Shown: piece by piece, positions 10,516 through 19,728 of the stretch
Position numbering within the stretch: the stretch's first letter is position 1
How the letters are laid out: every line of letters begins with the position of its first letter
Assembly (NCBI GenBank): GCA_030849075.1
Contig: JASAOO010003281.1
Span: 1-35,659, forward strand
Direction: 5' to 3'
Length of the DNA: 35,659 bases
DNA from: Zelonia costaricensis
Lineage: Eukaryota; Euglenozoa; Kinetoplastea; Trypanosomatida; Trypanosomatidae
The notes under the pieces: generated by a model
Databases searched by the model: none
What the model was told of the DNA's origin: nothing
What the model saw: only the letters and a program-made list of their open reading frames with translations
Made by a program: the position numbers and the translations under genes

Positions 10516-11053
10516 CAACGCAGCAGTGGTTCAAGAAAAAAAGAGAGACGGTGTAAGGAGGAGATGGTGGCCGGAGGCGAAGCCGTAAAAGGGATAGAGG
10601 AGCGGCGTTCATGAACTCGCCCGCTGTCCAAAAAGCCCACACACACACACACACACAAGCTCGCACGCTCGCAAGGTGGGCGCTTGACCGATTCGGGGTC
10701 GACTCGATTGACACCGCCTCCTGGGCACAATGCGCCTTCTTTGGCAGCGAAAGGGGGCCGATCGAAACTGTTTGCCACACGGCCCTCGTCCCACCACGAC
10801 ACAGTGAGTGGGGGTTTCGACAGGAACGACTCGAGTGGGTGAGTGCGTCTTGGGAGCTCAAACAGTGGTCAGCGCCAACTACAATCCAAACACAAACACA
10901 CACAGACACGCACGTCAACACAACGTCGCATGCGACAAGGTACACGGGGGAGTAGCAGCAGTGACGCAAGTCCCATGTGCGAGACAGAAGAGGGTCAAGG
11001 CCCTCTTGGGCGGCAAACATTACCCCCTCCCCTCCGCCTCTGCGCGCCTTTCG

Positions 11054-13270
11054 TCACAGCAAGCAGGAGGCGGCGGTGTGTAGCACTTGGTTCTTGAACA
11101 GCCACACGTCCTGCACCGGGTTGTAGAAGATGACATCGCGCAGCGCCGGGTGGTTCAGGCTGCTGTCATCAAGCCCCTCGTGCTGCCCCTCGTCGTACGG
11201 CAGCTGCGCCAGTCGCTTCACTGCCGTCTTGAGCTGCGGGTCGTCGCCCCAGGCCGCCTGCAGCTGCCGCATCGCCTTGAGCAGCTTCTGGTTCGTGTAC
11301 TCCGTCGGCGACACGCGGCGCTGGTGCACGGCGGCAATGAGCTCGTCGAGGTCGTTGCTGTTCGTGCCGACGGTGTCCAGGAAGGCCTCCATGTCGAGGG
11401 CGTCGAGGCGGTGCTGGATGTATTGGTACGCCTGCGCGCGGCTGAAGTTGGGTACCGTGTAGAAGTCGAGGCGCGGCAAGGACGTGTTCGTCATGGTGAG
11501 CGACTCCAGCGGCAGCTCGACCACCATGTGGCACATGCGCCGGTCGCACGCCAGCGTGAGGGCCTCGTTGTACACCCGCGTCAAATTGTCGCCCTCGCGC
11601 AGCTTCAGCACAATCACCGGCGTCTTGCCGTTCATGATCGACTTCGCCTTGTAGCACGCCTCCGAGATGAAGTCGAGGGGGTCGCCGCAGGCCTCTACGT
11701 GGGGCACCCCGAGTGCCTTGATGACGCTGCGCAGGGTGTCCTCCTTGTTGCGCACATCCACGAAGACGCCGATCATGCCCTCCTCGCGAATCGCCGTGCG
11801 GCAGAGTGAGCTCTTGCCGCACCCGAAGTAACCGGTCAGCACCACGATGCGGGGGTGCGCGGTGTCGAGCTGGTGGAACACCTGCCGGATCCACCGCTCC
11901 TGCGCCACGCGGCGGATGTGCTTGGACGGCCGGTTCGCCGCGCTGTTGACGCTGGAGGACGCGGCCGCCGTCGGCGGAGGAGGAGCAGCAGCAGCAGTGG
12001 CGGCAGCACCCGGTGGAGGCGGGGAAGCTGCCGAGGGTGTCGCCGTGTCAGCTGTGTCGCCCGCTACGGGCGGCGCCGCGGGGGAGGCGCTCGTGCCGCC
12101 TGCTGCAGTGGTGGCAGCGCTGGTGATGCTCGAAGCTGCGCCGGCTGCCGGTGCCGCCACCACCGCCGCCGCCGCGGACACCGCCGCGCTCGCCTTCTCG
12201 CCGACAAGGCTCTTGACCGGCTTCGGGGCGTCTATTGTGGTTGCCGTGCCTGGTGGGACCTTCTTGCAGAGCGTCTTGACGGCGAACCGCATCTGGTACG
12301 ACCGCTGGTGTTTGAGGTAGTTCTTGTAGTTCCACCCAAACAGCGAGAAGGCGCCGCAGAAGGCCACGCTGGCGGAGAGGATGCCGGCGTACTTGGCCGA
12401 CATGTACCGCCGGTCCCGCTCCTTGACCCGCTCCTTGTAGATGCTGCGCATCTGCCGGTGGTGGTCGCGCTGCCACTCCGCCTTCTCCATCAGCGACATC
12501 CGCGCGCTCTTGGAGAGATGCGTCATGTTGCGGATGTCGGACGCCTCGAGCAGGTACAGCCGCTCCGCGCGCCACCCGTTGTGGTACAGGATGCACGCCG
12601 TCCCCTCCACCTCGTCCCCGCCGGAGAGCCCGGCAGACCGCACCCACTCCGCCACCTGCAGGTACTTGGGGTGGCTCAGGAACTTGCACACGCCCTCCGT
12701 CACGGCGATCTTCTCCTGCGGTACTGCCAGGTCGACCTTGTGGTTGTCCAGCAGGACGCCAAAGGTGCCGTTGGGGTTCACGCGCACGACAAGGCCGCCC
12801 ATCAGGAAGCCGCGGCTGCTTGCCGCGCCGTTCTGCTGCGACGTGGACGACGGCGTCGGCGGCGCGGTCACGTCCTCGCGCTCGTACGCAACGTACACCC
12901 GCGACCCCAGCGACACGGCCGACGGCGGCGGGCTGTCCTTGAAGTCCACCGCGAAGACAAGCGTGGAGAGCTGCGCGACGACGTGGCCGATGGCGACGGG
13001 CAGGCGGCGCTGGGGAGCCGCGCCTCCGTCCGCGTCGGGTGCGGTCGCGTACGCCGCGATGCGAAGCCCCTCCAAGCCGGGCTGCGCGAAGGTGGACCGC
13101 TTCACCGCGGAGGCCGTGTGCTTGCGGCCTATCCCGCTGCCGCCGCCGTTGCTGCTGCCTGGGGTGCTGGTGGTGGTGGCCGGTGGCGGCGCTGCCAAGG
13201 ACGAAGCTGTCGCCGATGTGGCCGCGGTAGCAGCAGTGCCAAGGCAGCGGCGGGTGAAGGCGCCCAGCAT
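11054..13270 (-). CDS. Tuzin-like P-loop protein 2 with Ala/Pro-rich insert
   Basis: This is the longest paralogue, 738 residues from the ATG at 13268-13270; the frame runs 10 codons further up but only to a TTG, so the ATG is preferred. It begins MLGAFTRRCLG, again Arg-bearing and acid-poor. The SH3/Tudor-like part (120-190, VVRVNPNGTFGVLLDNH) is split by a short Ser/Thr/Pro-rich loop at about 134-152. The SAM-like part is at 205-262 and the membrane helix at about 295-313. Walker A is GYFGCGKS (480-487, Lys486), and the C-terminus reads HTAASCLL. An Ala/Thr/Pro-rich stretch (about 340-448), absent from the other copies, separates the membrane helix from the ATPase domain. The first AG after the upstream T-rich tract lies just before the ATG (13273-13272), so the leader may be only one nucleotide, or splicing occurs further up. 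Function is unknown. Confidence 0.92.
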   Translation of the reverse strand: MLGAFTRRCLGTAATAATSATASSLAAPPPATTTSTPGSSNGGGSGIGRKHTASAVKRSTFAQPGLEGLRIAAYATAPDADGGAAPQRRLPVAIGHVVAQLSTLVFAVDFKDSPPPSAVSLGSRVYVAYEREDVTAPPTPSSTSQQNGAASSRGFLMGGLVVRVNPNGTFGVLLDNHKVDLAVPQEKIAVTEGVCKFLSHPKYLQVAEWVRSAGLSGGDEVEGTACILYHNGWRAERLYLLEASDIRNMTHLSKSARMSLMEKAEWQRDHHRQMRSIYKERVKERDRRYMSAKYAGILSASVAFCGAFSLFGWNYKNYLKHQRSYQMRFAVKTLCKKVPPGTATTIDAPKPVKSLVGEKASAAVSAAAAVVAAPAAGAASSITSAATTAAGGTSASPAAPPVAGDTADTATPSAASPPPPGAAATAAAAPPPPTAAASSSVNSAANRPSKHIRRVAQERWIRQVFHQLDTAHPRIVVLTGYFGCGKSSLCRTAIREEGMIGVFVDVRNKEDTLRSVIKALGVPHVEACGDPLDFISEACYKAKSIMNGKTPVIVLKLREGDNLTRVYNEALTLACDRRMCHMVVELPLESLTMTNTSLPRLDFYTVPNFSRAQAYQYIQHRLDALDMEAFLDTVGTNSNDLDELIAAVHQRRVSPTEYTNQKLLKAMRQLQAAWGDDPQLKTAVKRLAQLPYDEGQHEGLDDSSLNHPALRDVIFYNPVQDVWLFKNQVLHTAASCLL

Positions 13271-14139
13271 GCTGAGGCGGCGAGGGTCGAGCAACAACAA
13301 ACGACAAAAATAATGGCGGAAGACGGTGGACGGCGCCAGGCGTCAATGAAGCACGGCAACAGACGCCGCCGAATAGAGGTCACTCCGCACGCTGAGGTCG
13401 TCCAGGACGACGCTGATGATGGTGGGCTCAAGCGTTAGGGTGGGCGAGACGCGACGTCGGCATGCATGCAGAGGGAGAGACACACCCAAAATACGCACCC
13501 GCGCACCCAGTGAACACTGTGCGCGTGGGTCTCACCACGTACCAGACCGTCCCGCACGGCACTTCTTGTGATTGGAGGGACACGTGAAGGGGCACTCCAG
13601 CAGCAGGTTGCCACAGTGAAGCAGGAAGGAGGGAGGGAAGACGAAGGGTTTGGGGTGCGGGGCGGTGGGGGAGGCATGGCGAAGAGGCGCAGCAGATACG
13701 CATGCACACGCAGCAGCGTCAACGTGTGCACATGGTTTTTGTTTGAGTGTTTGTGTGTGCGTGTGGGGGGGGGGTTCGTGTTTGTGGTATCGTGCAAGCG
13801 GCTGCCCCGGCACCTCAGCAGTTTCACGAATAGCCTCTGCCTTTCCGTCCTTCTCGTTCCCACTGCAGCGCATCACCAGCGGAATGAGGAGAACACGATT
13901 CCTCAGCGGTGTCACCGGAGCGAGAGACACACAGACACACACAAACACACAAACGATCTGCGGACACCCCCCATCAGAAGTTGAACAGACAGGAGAGCAA
14001 GGACGGCGCTACTGGAAGCAGCAGCAGCAGCAATGGCGGCGGCGGCGGTGGTGATGTGCACTGCCCCGTCGCACACTTGGAAAGGGAAGAGTAGAGGAGA
14101 AGGCGAGCCTTGTTTTCCTTTCTCCTGCTGCCCACCCGC
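13271..14139. other. Spacer between tuzin 3 and tuzin 2
   Basis: It holds the 3'UTR of tuzin 3 and the leader of tuzin 2. A G run (about 13766-13774), a CAGCAG-type repeat near 14018-14030 and a GGCGGC run near 14034-14050 are visible. I see no gene. Confidence 0.65.
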
Positions 14140-15951
14140 TCACATGCAGCAGCGAGCGGCGGTGTGGAACACCTTGTGTGTGAAGACCCACCTGTCCCGC
14201 ACCGGATCGTACAGCACAATCTCCTTCAGCGCCGGATCGCGCAGCACGTTGGTGCCGCTCTGCTGCCCGACGTAGTACTCCGCCTCCGAGAGCTTCTTCA
14301 CCGCCATCCGCAGCGTCTCCGAGCCGGCCCAGGCGGCCTGCACCTGCCGCATCGCCTTGAGCAGCTTCTGGCTGGTGTACTCCACCATGGACACTTTACG
14401 GTGCAGCACCGCGGCAAGCAGCTCATCGATGTCGTTGCTGTTCGTGCCCATCACCTCGATGAAGTGCAGCATGGACATCGCATCCACCGTGTGCTCCGTG
14501 TACTGGAACGCCTGCCGCACGTTGAAGTTGGGCACCGAGTAGAAGTCAAGCCGTGGCAGCAGCACGTTCTGGATTGACAGCGACTCGAGCGCGACCTCGT
14601 AGACGAGGTGGCACAGGCGGCGGTCACAGGCCAGCACCACCGACTCGTTGTACACCCGCGACAGCTCGCTGCCCTCGCGCAGCGTCACGACGAGAATGGG
14701 CGGCTCACCGTTGATCTTTGTGGCCTTGGTGAAGGTGTCCGTGATGAACTCCAGGTAGTCGCCGCACGACTCGAGGTTGGGCACCTTCATCGCCTTGACG
14801 ATGCAACTCAGCGTGTCCTCGCTGCCGCGAACCTCGACGAAGAGCGCCGGCTTGTGCTCCTTGCGCACGGCGGCGCGCAGCAGCGAGCTCTTGCCGCACC
14901 CGCGGAAGCCCGTCAGCACGGCGATGCGGGGGTGCGTGATGTCCAGCTGGCGCAGAACCTGCCGCGCCCAGCTTTCCTCCGCCGCCCGTTCCACGAACTG
15001 CTGCGGCTCCGCGGGGCTGGTGGAGTACTTGTGGTCCGTGTGCGTCAGGGTGTTGACAGCGTGCTTCACCTGGAAGGAGCGCTGCTGCCGCCTGTAGTTT
15101 TTGAAGTTCCAGAGGAAGACAGACATGACCCCGAGGCCAGCCCAGTTGGCGCTGACGAAGCCGCTGTACTTCTGAATAAAGTAGCGCCACGTCCGCTCCT
15201 TTACCCGCTCCCGCAGCAGCGTCCGCATCTCCGCATGGTGGTTGCGCTGCCACTCGACCTTCTCCAGCACCACCATCCGCACCGACTTCTTCACGTACGT
15301 CATGCAGTGCACGTCGGCCGGCTCCAGCAGGTAGAGCTTGTCCACGCGCCAGCCGCGCTGGTACAGCAGCGCGCAGAGCCGCTCGCGGTCGCCGCGGCGG
15401 TGCACGCCAGCGTCGCGCACCCACTCCACCATGTCCCGGTAGCCCGGCTCTAGCGTGAAGCGGGAGCGGCCCTCGATGAGGCCGATGTCGTCCTGCGACA
15501 CCTGCGCCTCGAAGCTGTTGTTGTCCATTAGCACCCCAACGGTGCCGTTGCTGTTCACGCGGCCAACAATGCCGCTGATAACGCGGCCTTCGTACGTAGC
15601 GGTGCGGCCCACCCGCACGTACACGCGGGCCCCCACCTCGACGATGGGGGACAGGTGCACCTGCTCCATCTCCACAGCGTACTCGTCGTGCGAGAGCTGC
15701 TCCCGCACGTGGCCCACGGCGAAGTGGTGCACGCCGAGGCCGATGAGCGGGTAGCGGAAGTACGCGTGTGCCGTCAGCGTGCTGACATCGCCGGGGATGA
15801 GGCCGCTGCCACTCTTGCCGCTCTCGTGCTGCAACGACGTTGTCAGCGGTGAAGCGGCCGACGTGGCGGTGGCGGCCGCTTCATGGCACAGGAGCGGGCG
15901 TGTGAGACGGCCCACGGCGCCACGGTGCAAGCGCTGCGCCATCCACGGCAT
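14140..15951 (-). CDS. Tuzin-like P-loop protein 3
   Basis: This is the shortest paralogue, 603 residues, starting at the ATG at 15949-15951 (MPWMAQRLHRG); Met4 could also serve. A long upstream extension of the frame is low-complexity and lies beyond a strong polypyrimidine tract and splice AG, so it is excluded. The N-terminus is Arg-rich and resembles a presequence. The SH3/Tudor-like stretch is at about 105-160 (GRVNSNGTVGVLMDNN), the SAM-like stretch at 172-232, and the membrane helix at 264-281. Walker A is GFRGCGKS (348-355, Lys354). The C-terminus reads HTAARCCM. Compared with copies 1 and 2 it keeps GTNSND but has IDEL rather than LDEL. Its role is unknown; ATP binding is expected from the intact P-loop. 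Confidence 0.92.
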   Translation of the reverse strand: MPWMAQRLHRGAVGRLTRPLLCHEAAATATSAASPLTTSLQHESGKSGSGLIPGDVSTLTAHAYFRYPLIGLGVHHFAVGHVREQLSHDEYAVEMEQVHLSPIVEVGARVYVRVGRTATYEGRVISGIVGRVNSNGTVGVLMDNNSFEAQVSQDDIGLIEGRSRFTLEPGYRDMVEWVRDAGVHRRGDRERLCALLYQRGWRVDKLYLLEPADVHCMTYVKKSVRMVVLEKVEWQRNHHAEMRTLLRERVKERTWRYFIQKYSGFVSANWAGLGVMSVFLWNFKNYRRQQRSFQVKHAVNTLTHTDHKYSTSPAEPQQFVERAAEESWARQVLRQLDITHPRIAVLTGFRGCGKSSLLRAAVRKEHKPALFVEVRGSEDTLSCIVKAMKVPNLESCGDYLEFITDTFTKATKINGEPPILVVTLREGSELSRVYNESVVLACDRRLCHLVYEVALESLSIQNVLLPRLDFYSVPNFNVRQAFQYTEHTVDAMSMLHFIEVMGTNSNDIDELLAAVLHRKVSMVEYTSQKLLKAMRQVQAAWAGSETLRMAVKKLSEAEYYVGQQSGTNVLRDPALKEIVLYDPVRDRWVFTHKVFHTAARCCM

Positions 15952-16610
15952 CGCGCAGGTAACTCGCGTGTGGGGGAGGGGGGGGGGGGCGGCAGAGATG
16001 TGAAGGTCTCTCACGTGAGTGTGTGTGTGTGTGTGTGTGAGTGAAAGATAAGGAGAGTGGGGGAGCGGCAAGTCCGGGTGCCGTGCCAGACCCTGCGCGC
16101 ACCACACACACACAAACACACAGACGCACAGCCAGCAGGCGAAAAACGAGCGAGTGAGAAGGGCGGGAAGGACTGAGACGCAATAGGGTGCCAAGGTGGG
16201 CAGATAGAAGTCGCCCATACCCAGGAAGCGCACGACCAACGGAGGTGGCACTGCGCAGCCGGACTCATGAGACAGGGTGTACGTGTGTGTCTGTGCACAG
16301 CACACGAGGCAGGCCAGTTGCTCATGAGTGGGGCGAGACGAACGCCGCAGCCACTGCGCAGCCCGTGCGTGCGGACGCCGCTGAAGGTACCAGCCCACGT
16401 CAGGCTTCGCGGTGGCAGCTTTGCTGTCTCGACTGTACACCTTCCTTTCCCCCTTGACGGCTCCACCTTCGCCGCAGCACGTGGCTTCTGCTGCGGCGGC
16501 TCGATCAGACGGCATCGCGAGTGCAGCAGGAGCACAACGCCAGCCGGCGAGCACTTTCCCGCTATTCCAACTCTCTGTCTCTCTCGCTCTCCCCTTCGGG
16601 TACGTCGTGG
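15952..16610. other. Spacer between tuzin 4 and tuzin 3
   Basis: This is the shortest intergenic stretch in the array. It contains a G run, a (GT)n run at 16019-16039 and the 3'UTR of tuzin 4. There is no gene in it. Confidence 0.65.
15963..15995 (-). promoter_or_regulatory. Candidate trans-splice acceptor for tuzin 3
   Basis: On the minus strand a long C-rich tract (15971-15990) is followed by the first AG at 15964-15963, leaving an 11-nt leader before the ATG. This supports the chosen start and rules out the longer frame. Confidence 0.45.
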
Positions 16611-18638
16611 TTATATGATGAGGCAGCGGGCGGCCGTGTGAAACACGAGCTGCGTAAAGCGCCACTCATCTTGGACCGGATCGTACAGCACGAACTCTTC
16701 CAGCTCCGGATGGCCCAGCACGGACATGTCCCCAATCGTGTCATCGTGGAGGCCGTCGTCGAAGGGCATGGAGGCGAGCTGCTGGATCGCAGAGCGGGCC
16801 GCGGAGCCGGGCGGACCGAGCGCCGCCTGCAGCCGCCGCATCGCCTTCATCAGCTTCAGGCTCGTGTAGGCGACCGGGTCGACCCCGCGCTGCCGCATCG
16901 CGGCGTACAGCTCATCGAGGTCGTTGCTGTTCGTTCCGACGGTCTCTACAAAGTAAACGAGGTCGAGCGGGTTGAGCTGGTGCTCCGTGTAGGCGAAGGC
17001 CTGCGTGCGCGAAAAGGGCGGGATGTAGTAGAAGTCCAGCCGCGGCAGGGCCACGTTGGAGCGGGTGAGGGAGCTCATCGGGACTTCAAAGATGATGTGG
17101 CACGCCTGGAAGTCGCTCACAAGGCTGACCACCTCGCGGTAGGTCTTTTCCAGATTGCTGCCCTCGCGCAGCTTCATCACGAGAAAAGGGATGCGGTCGC
17201 TGCCCTTCACCGTGGCGCCACGCATCGCCTCCTCGACGAAGTCGAGCAGGTCGCCGCACACCTCCACGTTGTTCACCCCGAGCGCCTTGACGACGCTGCG
17301 CAGGGTGTCCTCGCTGCCCCGAATGTCAACGTGCACGAGCGGCGCCTTCTCCTTGCGCACCGCGTTGCGGCAGAGCACGCTCTTGCCGCTGCCCGAGCTG
17401 CCCGTAAAGGCGACGATGCGAGGGTGCGACGGCACCATCTGGCGCAGCACATCCCGCACCAGCGCCTCCTCCTCGCTGCGGGCGACGACGAAGGTCTCGT
17501 CAACCGTGGGGTGCGCCCCGTCCAGCTTAGCCGACTGCGCCGCATTGGACAGCGTCTGGATGGCGGCCTTCAGCTGATGCCCGCGCTGCTGACGTCGGTA
17601 GGCGCGTAGGTTGAAGGTAAAGACGTACGTGACGACGATGATGCCGGTCATGCAGCTGATGGTGCCCTTGTACTTGGAGAGCGCGTAGCGGAAGTCGCGG
17701 TCCTTGACGCGCTCGCGGTGCAGCATTCGGGTGACATTGTGGTGGTCCCGCTCCCACTGAGCCTTCTCCATAATGCCGTCGCGCTCGAGCTTGGAGAGGA
17801 AAGAGAAGTTGGCGAGGTCGGCCTTCTCGAGCAAGTACACACGCTCCACTCGCCAGCCGCGCGTGAAGAGGATGAAGGCGACCGCTTCGACATCGCGCGG
17901 GTCGTGCACGCAGGAGCGCAGCCACGACACGAGGTCGAGCAGCTTGGCGCTGTGGAACACCTGCTTTGGCGCCTCGCGCGCGACGATGCGCTCTGGCGAG
18001 ACAGAGTACTCGACCTCATCGTTGTCCATGAGTAGCGTGTAGGTCGCATTGCCGTTGACCTTCGCAATCGTGCCCTTCATATACATGCCGGACTGCACCA
18101 CCGCCACAGCGCTCACCGGGTTGTCGTCGAAGCTGATCGTCACGCGCGTGCCGACGTCCAGCGTCAGCGGCGGGGCCGCGTCGCCGCGGCGCAGCACACC
18201 GGCGTTGCTGCGCCGGCTCGGGCGCGTGAACTTGGCGCGGTACGTCGCCTCCGTGATCTTGCTGACGAGGCGGCCCAGCGCAACGGGCCGGTCCTCGAAA
18301 ACGTTCGCCGCGCACGTCGGCCGCACCCCGACCAGCATGCCCTCGAGGCTGTCCCACGGGTGCTTCGGCCCGGGCCGCGGGCGGTTGGTGCCGTACGTCC
18401 AGTAGCTGCGCTGCCCCAGCTCCTGTGTCGGGGCGGAAGAGACCGCCGAGGAGGACGCGGGCCCGGCGTGTGTGCCCTTTGCATCGGCGGCGCCGGCCGA
18501 AGAAGAGGACGGCGACGGCGGCGCGGCAGCTTCAGCAGCAGCAGCCGGTGCGGCGACGGGTGACGTAGCAGCAGCGATAGCGGCACCCGCCGTGCCGCGA
18601 GCGGCGCACCGGCGCGTCATCGTAACGCCGCGCAGCAT
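16611..18638 (-). CDS. Tuzin-like P-loop protein 4 (first transcribed, most divergent)
   Basis: The product is 675 residues, starting at the ATG at 18636-18638 (MLRGVTMTRRCAARG); Met7 is an alternative. An Arg-bearing presequence-like start is followed by an Ala/Pro/Ser-rich stretch (20-72) and a unique segment rich in Arg, Pro and Trp (78-96). The SH3/Tudor-like stretch (162-215) has NGNATYTLLMDND, with Ala where the others have Gly. The SAM-like region (235-292) ends EKAQWERDHH. The membrane helix is at 326-343. Walker A is GSSGSGKS (413-420, Lys419), so the Cys of the GCGKS loop in the other copies is Ser here. The C-terminus reads HTAARCLII. A stretch of 28 residues (about 435-462) is identical to copy 1 even at the DNA level (see findings). 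It is read first in the direction of transcription. Confidence 0.92.
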   Translation of the reverse strand: MLRGVTMTRRCAARGTAGAAIAAATSPVAAPAAAAEAAAPPSPSSSSAGAADAKGTHAGPASSSAVSSAPTQELGQRSYWTYGTNRPRPGPKHPWDSLEGMLVGVRPTCAANVFEDRPVALGRLVSKITEATYRAKFTRPSRRSNAGVLRRGDAAPPLTLDVGTRVTISFDDNPVSAVAVVQSGMYMKGTIAKVNGNATYTLLMDNDEVEYSVSPERIVAREAPKQVFHSAKLLDLVSWLRSCVHDPRDVEAVAFILFTRGWRVERVYLLEKADLANFSFLSKLERDGIMEKAQWERDHHNVTRMLHRERVKDRDFRYALSKYKGTISCMTGIIVVTYVFTFNLRAYRRQQRGHQLKAAIQTLSNAAQSAKLDGAHPTVDETFVVARSEEEALVRDVLRQMVPSHPRIVAFTGSSGSGKSVLCRNAVRKEKAPLVHVDIRGSEDTLRSVVKALGVNNVEVCGDLLDFVEEAMRGATVKGSDRIPFLVMKLREGSNLEKTYREVVSLVSDFQACHIIFEVPMSSLTRSNVALPRLDFYYIPPFSRTQAFAYTEHQLNPLDLVYFVETVGTNSNDLDELYAAMRQRGVDPVAYTSLKLMKAMRRLQAALGPPGSAARSAIQQLASMPFDDGLHDDTIGDMSVLGHPELEEFVLYDPVQDEWRFTQLVFHTAARCLII

Positions 18639-18671
18639 GGCAAACAGTAGGAAGGGTCAATTCTGGCTCCG

Positions 18672-18712
18672 CTGCAGTGTCGATGAAGCGGAAGAACGAG
18701 GGGCAGGGGCAG
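18672..18712 (-). promoter_or_regulatory. Candidate trans-splice acceptor for tuzin 4
   Basis: On the minus strand a pyrimidine-rich tract (CCCCTGCCCCTGCCCCTCG and following) leads to CACTGCAG, with AG at 18673-18672, giving a leader of about 33 nt. This is a pattern-based prediction. Confidence 0.4.
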
Positions 18713-19286
18713 GGGCGATGGAGCGGGACTCCGCTGCAAGGCTGCCGAGGCGGTAGAGAGCGAGGCAGAAGAGGGAGGACATGAGGAGCACGCGGGCGGA
18801 GGAGGGCGCAAGACGGCGGCACTGCTATGCGAGTCGGGGCCGATGCGGCAACCCTGTACCGTGGCACTTACTATAGTGACGAAGTATTTCTGTCCTTGCC
18901 GACGAGCCGCTCGCAGCTCGTCGGTTCCGCACCGCCCGCAGCTCGGTGATGCGCTTCTCGACTCCTGTTGCTTTTCTCTCTCTTCGGTTTGTTTGAGTTT
19001 GCCAGCTGCGGCTACCGCACGCGAGATGCGATACCGTCATGGGGGTGCAACCCACCACCACCAACACACACAAACACAGACGCACACGTGCACGCGCATT
19101 CTCGACTACGCAACTCTACGACGTCGGCATCCCGCGCGCCTCCTGAGCCGGACGCACTTTCGTGTGGCCGACAGGATAAGATGAAGGAAGAACAACCTGC
19201 CGCTGGCGCAACCCCGCAAACTCGTCGTGCCAGACGCAAGGCAGGCAGTGCCTTCTTTCATGTCGTTGCGTGTGCCGGTCAGTGCA

Positions 19287-19311
19287 TGTGTGTGTGTGTG
19301 TGTGTGTGTGT
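19287..19311. repeat. (GT)n microsatellite
   Basis: A dozen GT units lie in the spacer upstream of the tuzin array. Confidence 0.9.
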
Positions 19312-19694
19312 TCACTTCCACCGCTGATTTAAGAGCCGCCATGCCAACGCGACGGCGACGAGAAGACGCCACAAGAGGTGGTGGGAAGTGGCGACGAGGA
19401 GATGTTTGATGACGGCACCCGCGCGAGAAGAAAGGAAAAAAAACGTACCAAGTTGCTGACAGCGAGAGAAGAAGACACGGGAAGCGGGGAGCTGAGATAC
19501 ACACACCGGCAGTACCAGCACCACGCGCGCGCGCATGCAACCTCAAAGAGGAAGGAGCGCGCACGGTGGAAAGAGGGAATAAAAAAGCAACAGTAAAAGG
19601 CTGAGCCGCAAGGAAGAGGGAGAAGCAACACATCCCACGCATGACGCGAACGCGACGACACCTGAAAGAAGTCGATGCAGGCATGTGCGCGTTG

Positions 19695-19696
<2 letters not shown>

Positions 19697-19728
<32 letters not shown>
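19697..19728. repeat. (GT)n microsatellite
   Basis: About sixteen uninterrupted GT units form one of the longest pure dinucleotide runs in the window. Confidence 0.9.

Larger units (their letters stand above)
10075..11053. other. Spacer between tuzin 2 and tuzin 1
   Basis: It contains the 3'UTR of tuzin 2 and the leader of tuzin 1. (GT)n at 10498-10515 and (AC)n at 10639-10657 stand as facing simple repeats. No amastin or other coding region is present, which departs from the alternating amastin-tuzin layout. Confidence 0.65.

Noticed and set aside
15952..16665. N-terminal extension of tuzin 3 by 238 codons
   Set aside because: The extension is low-complexity, includes translated GT repeats, is unlike the other copies and lies beyond a strong polypyrimidine tract and splice AG.
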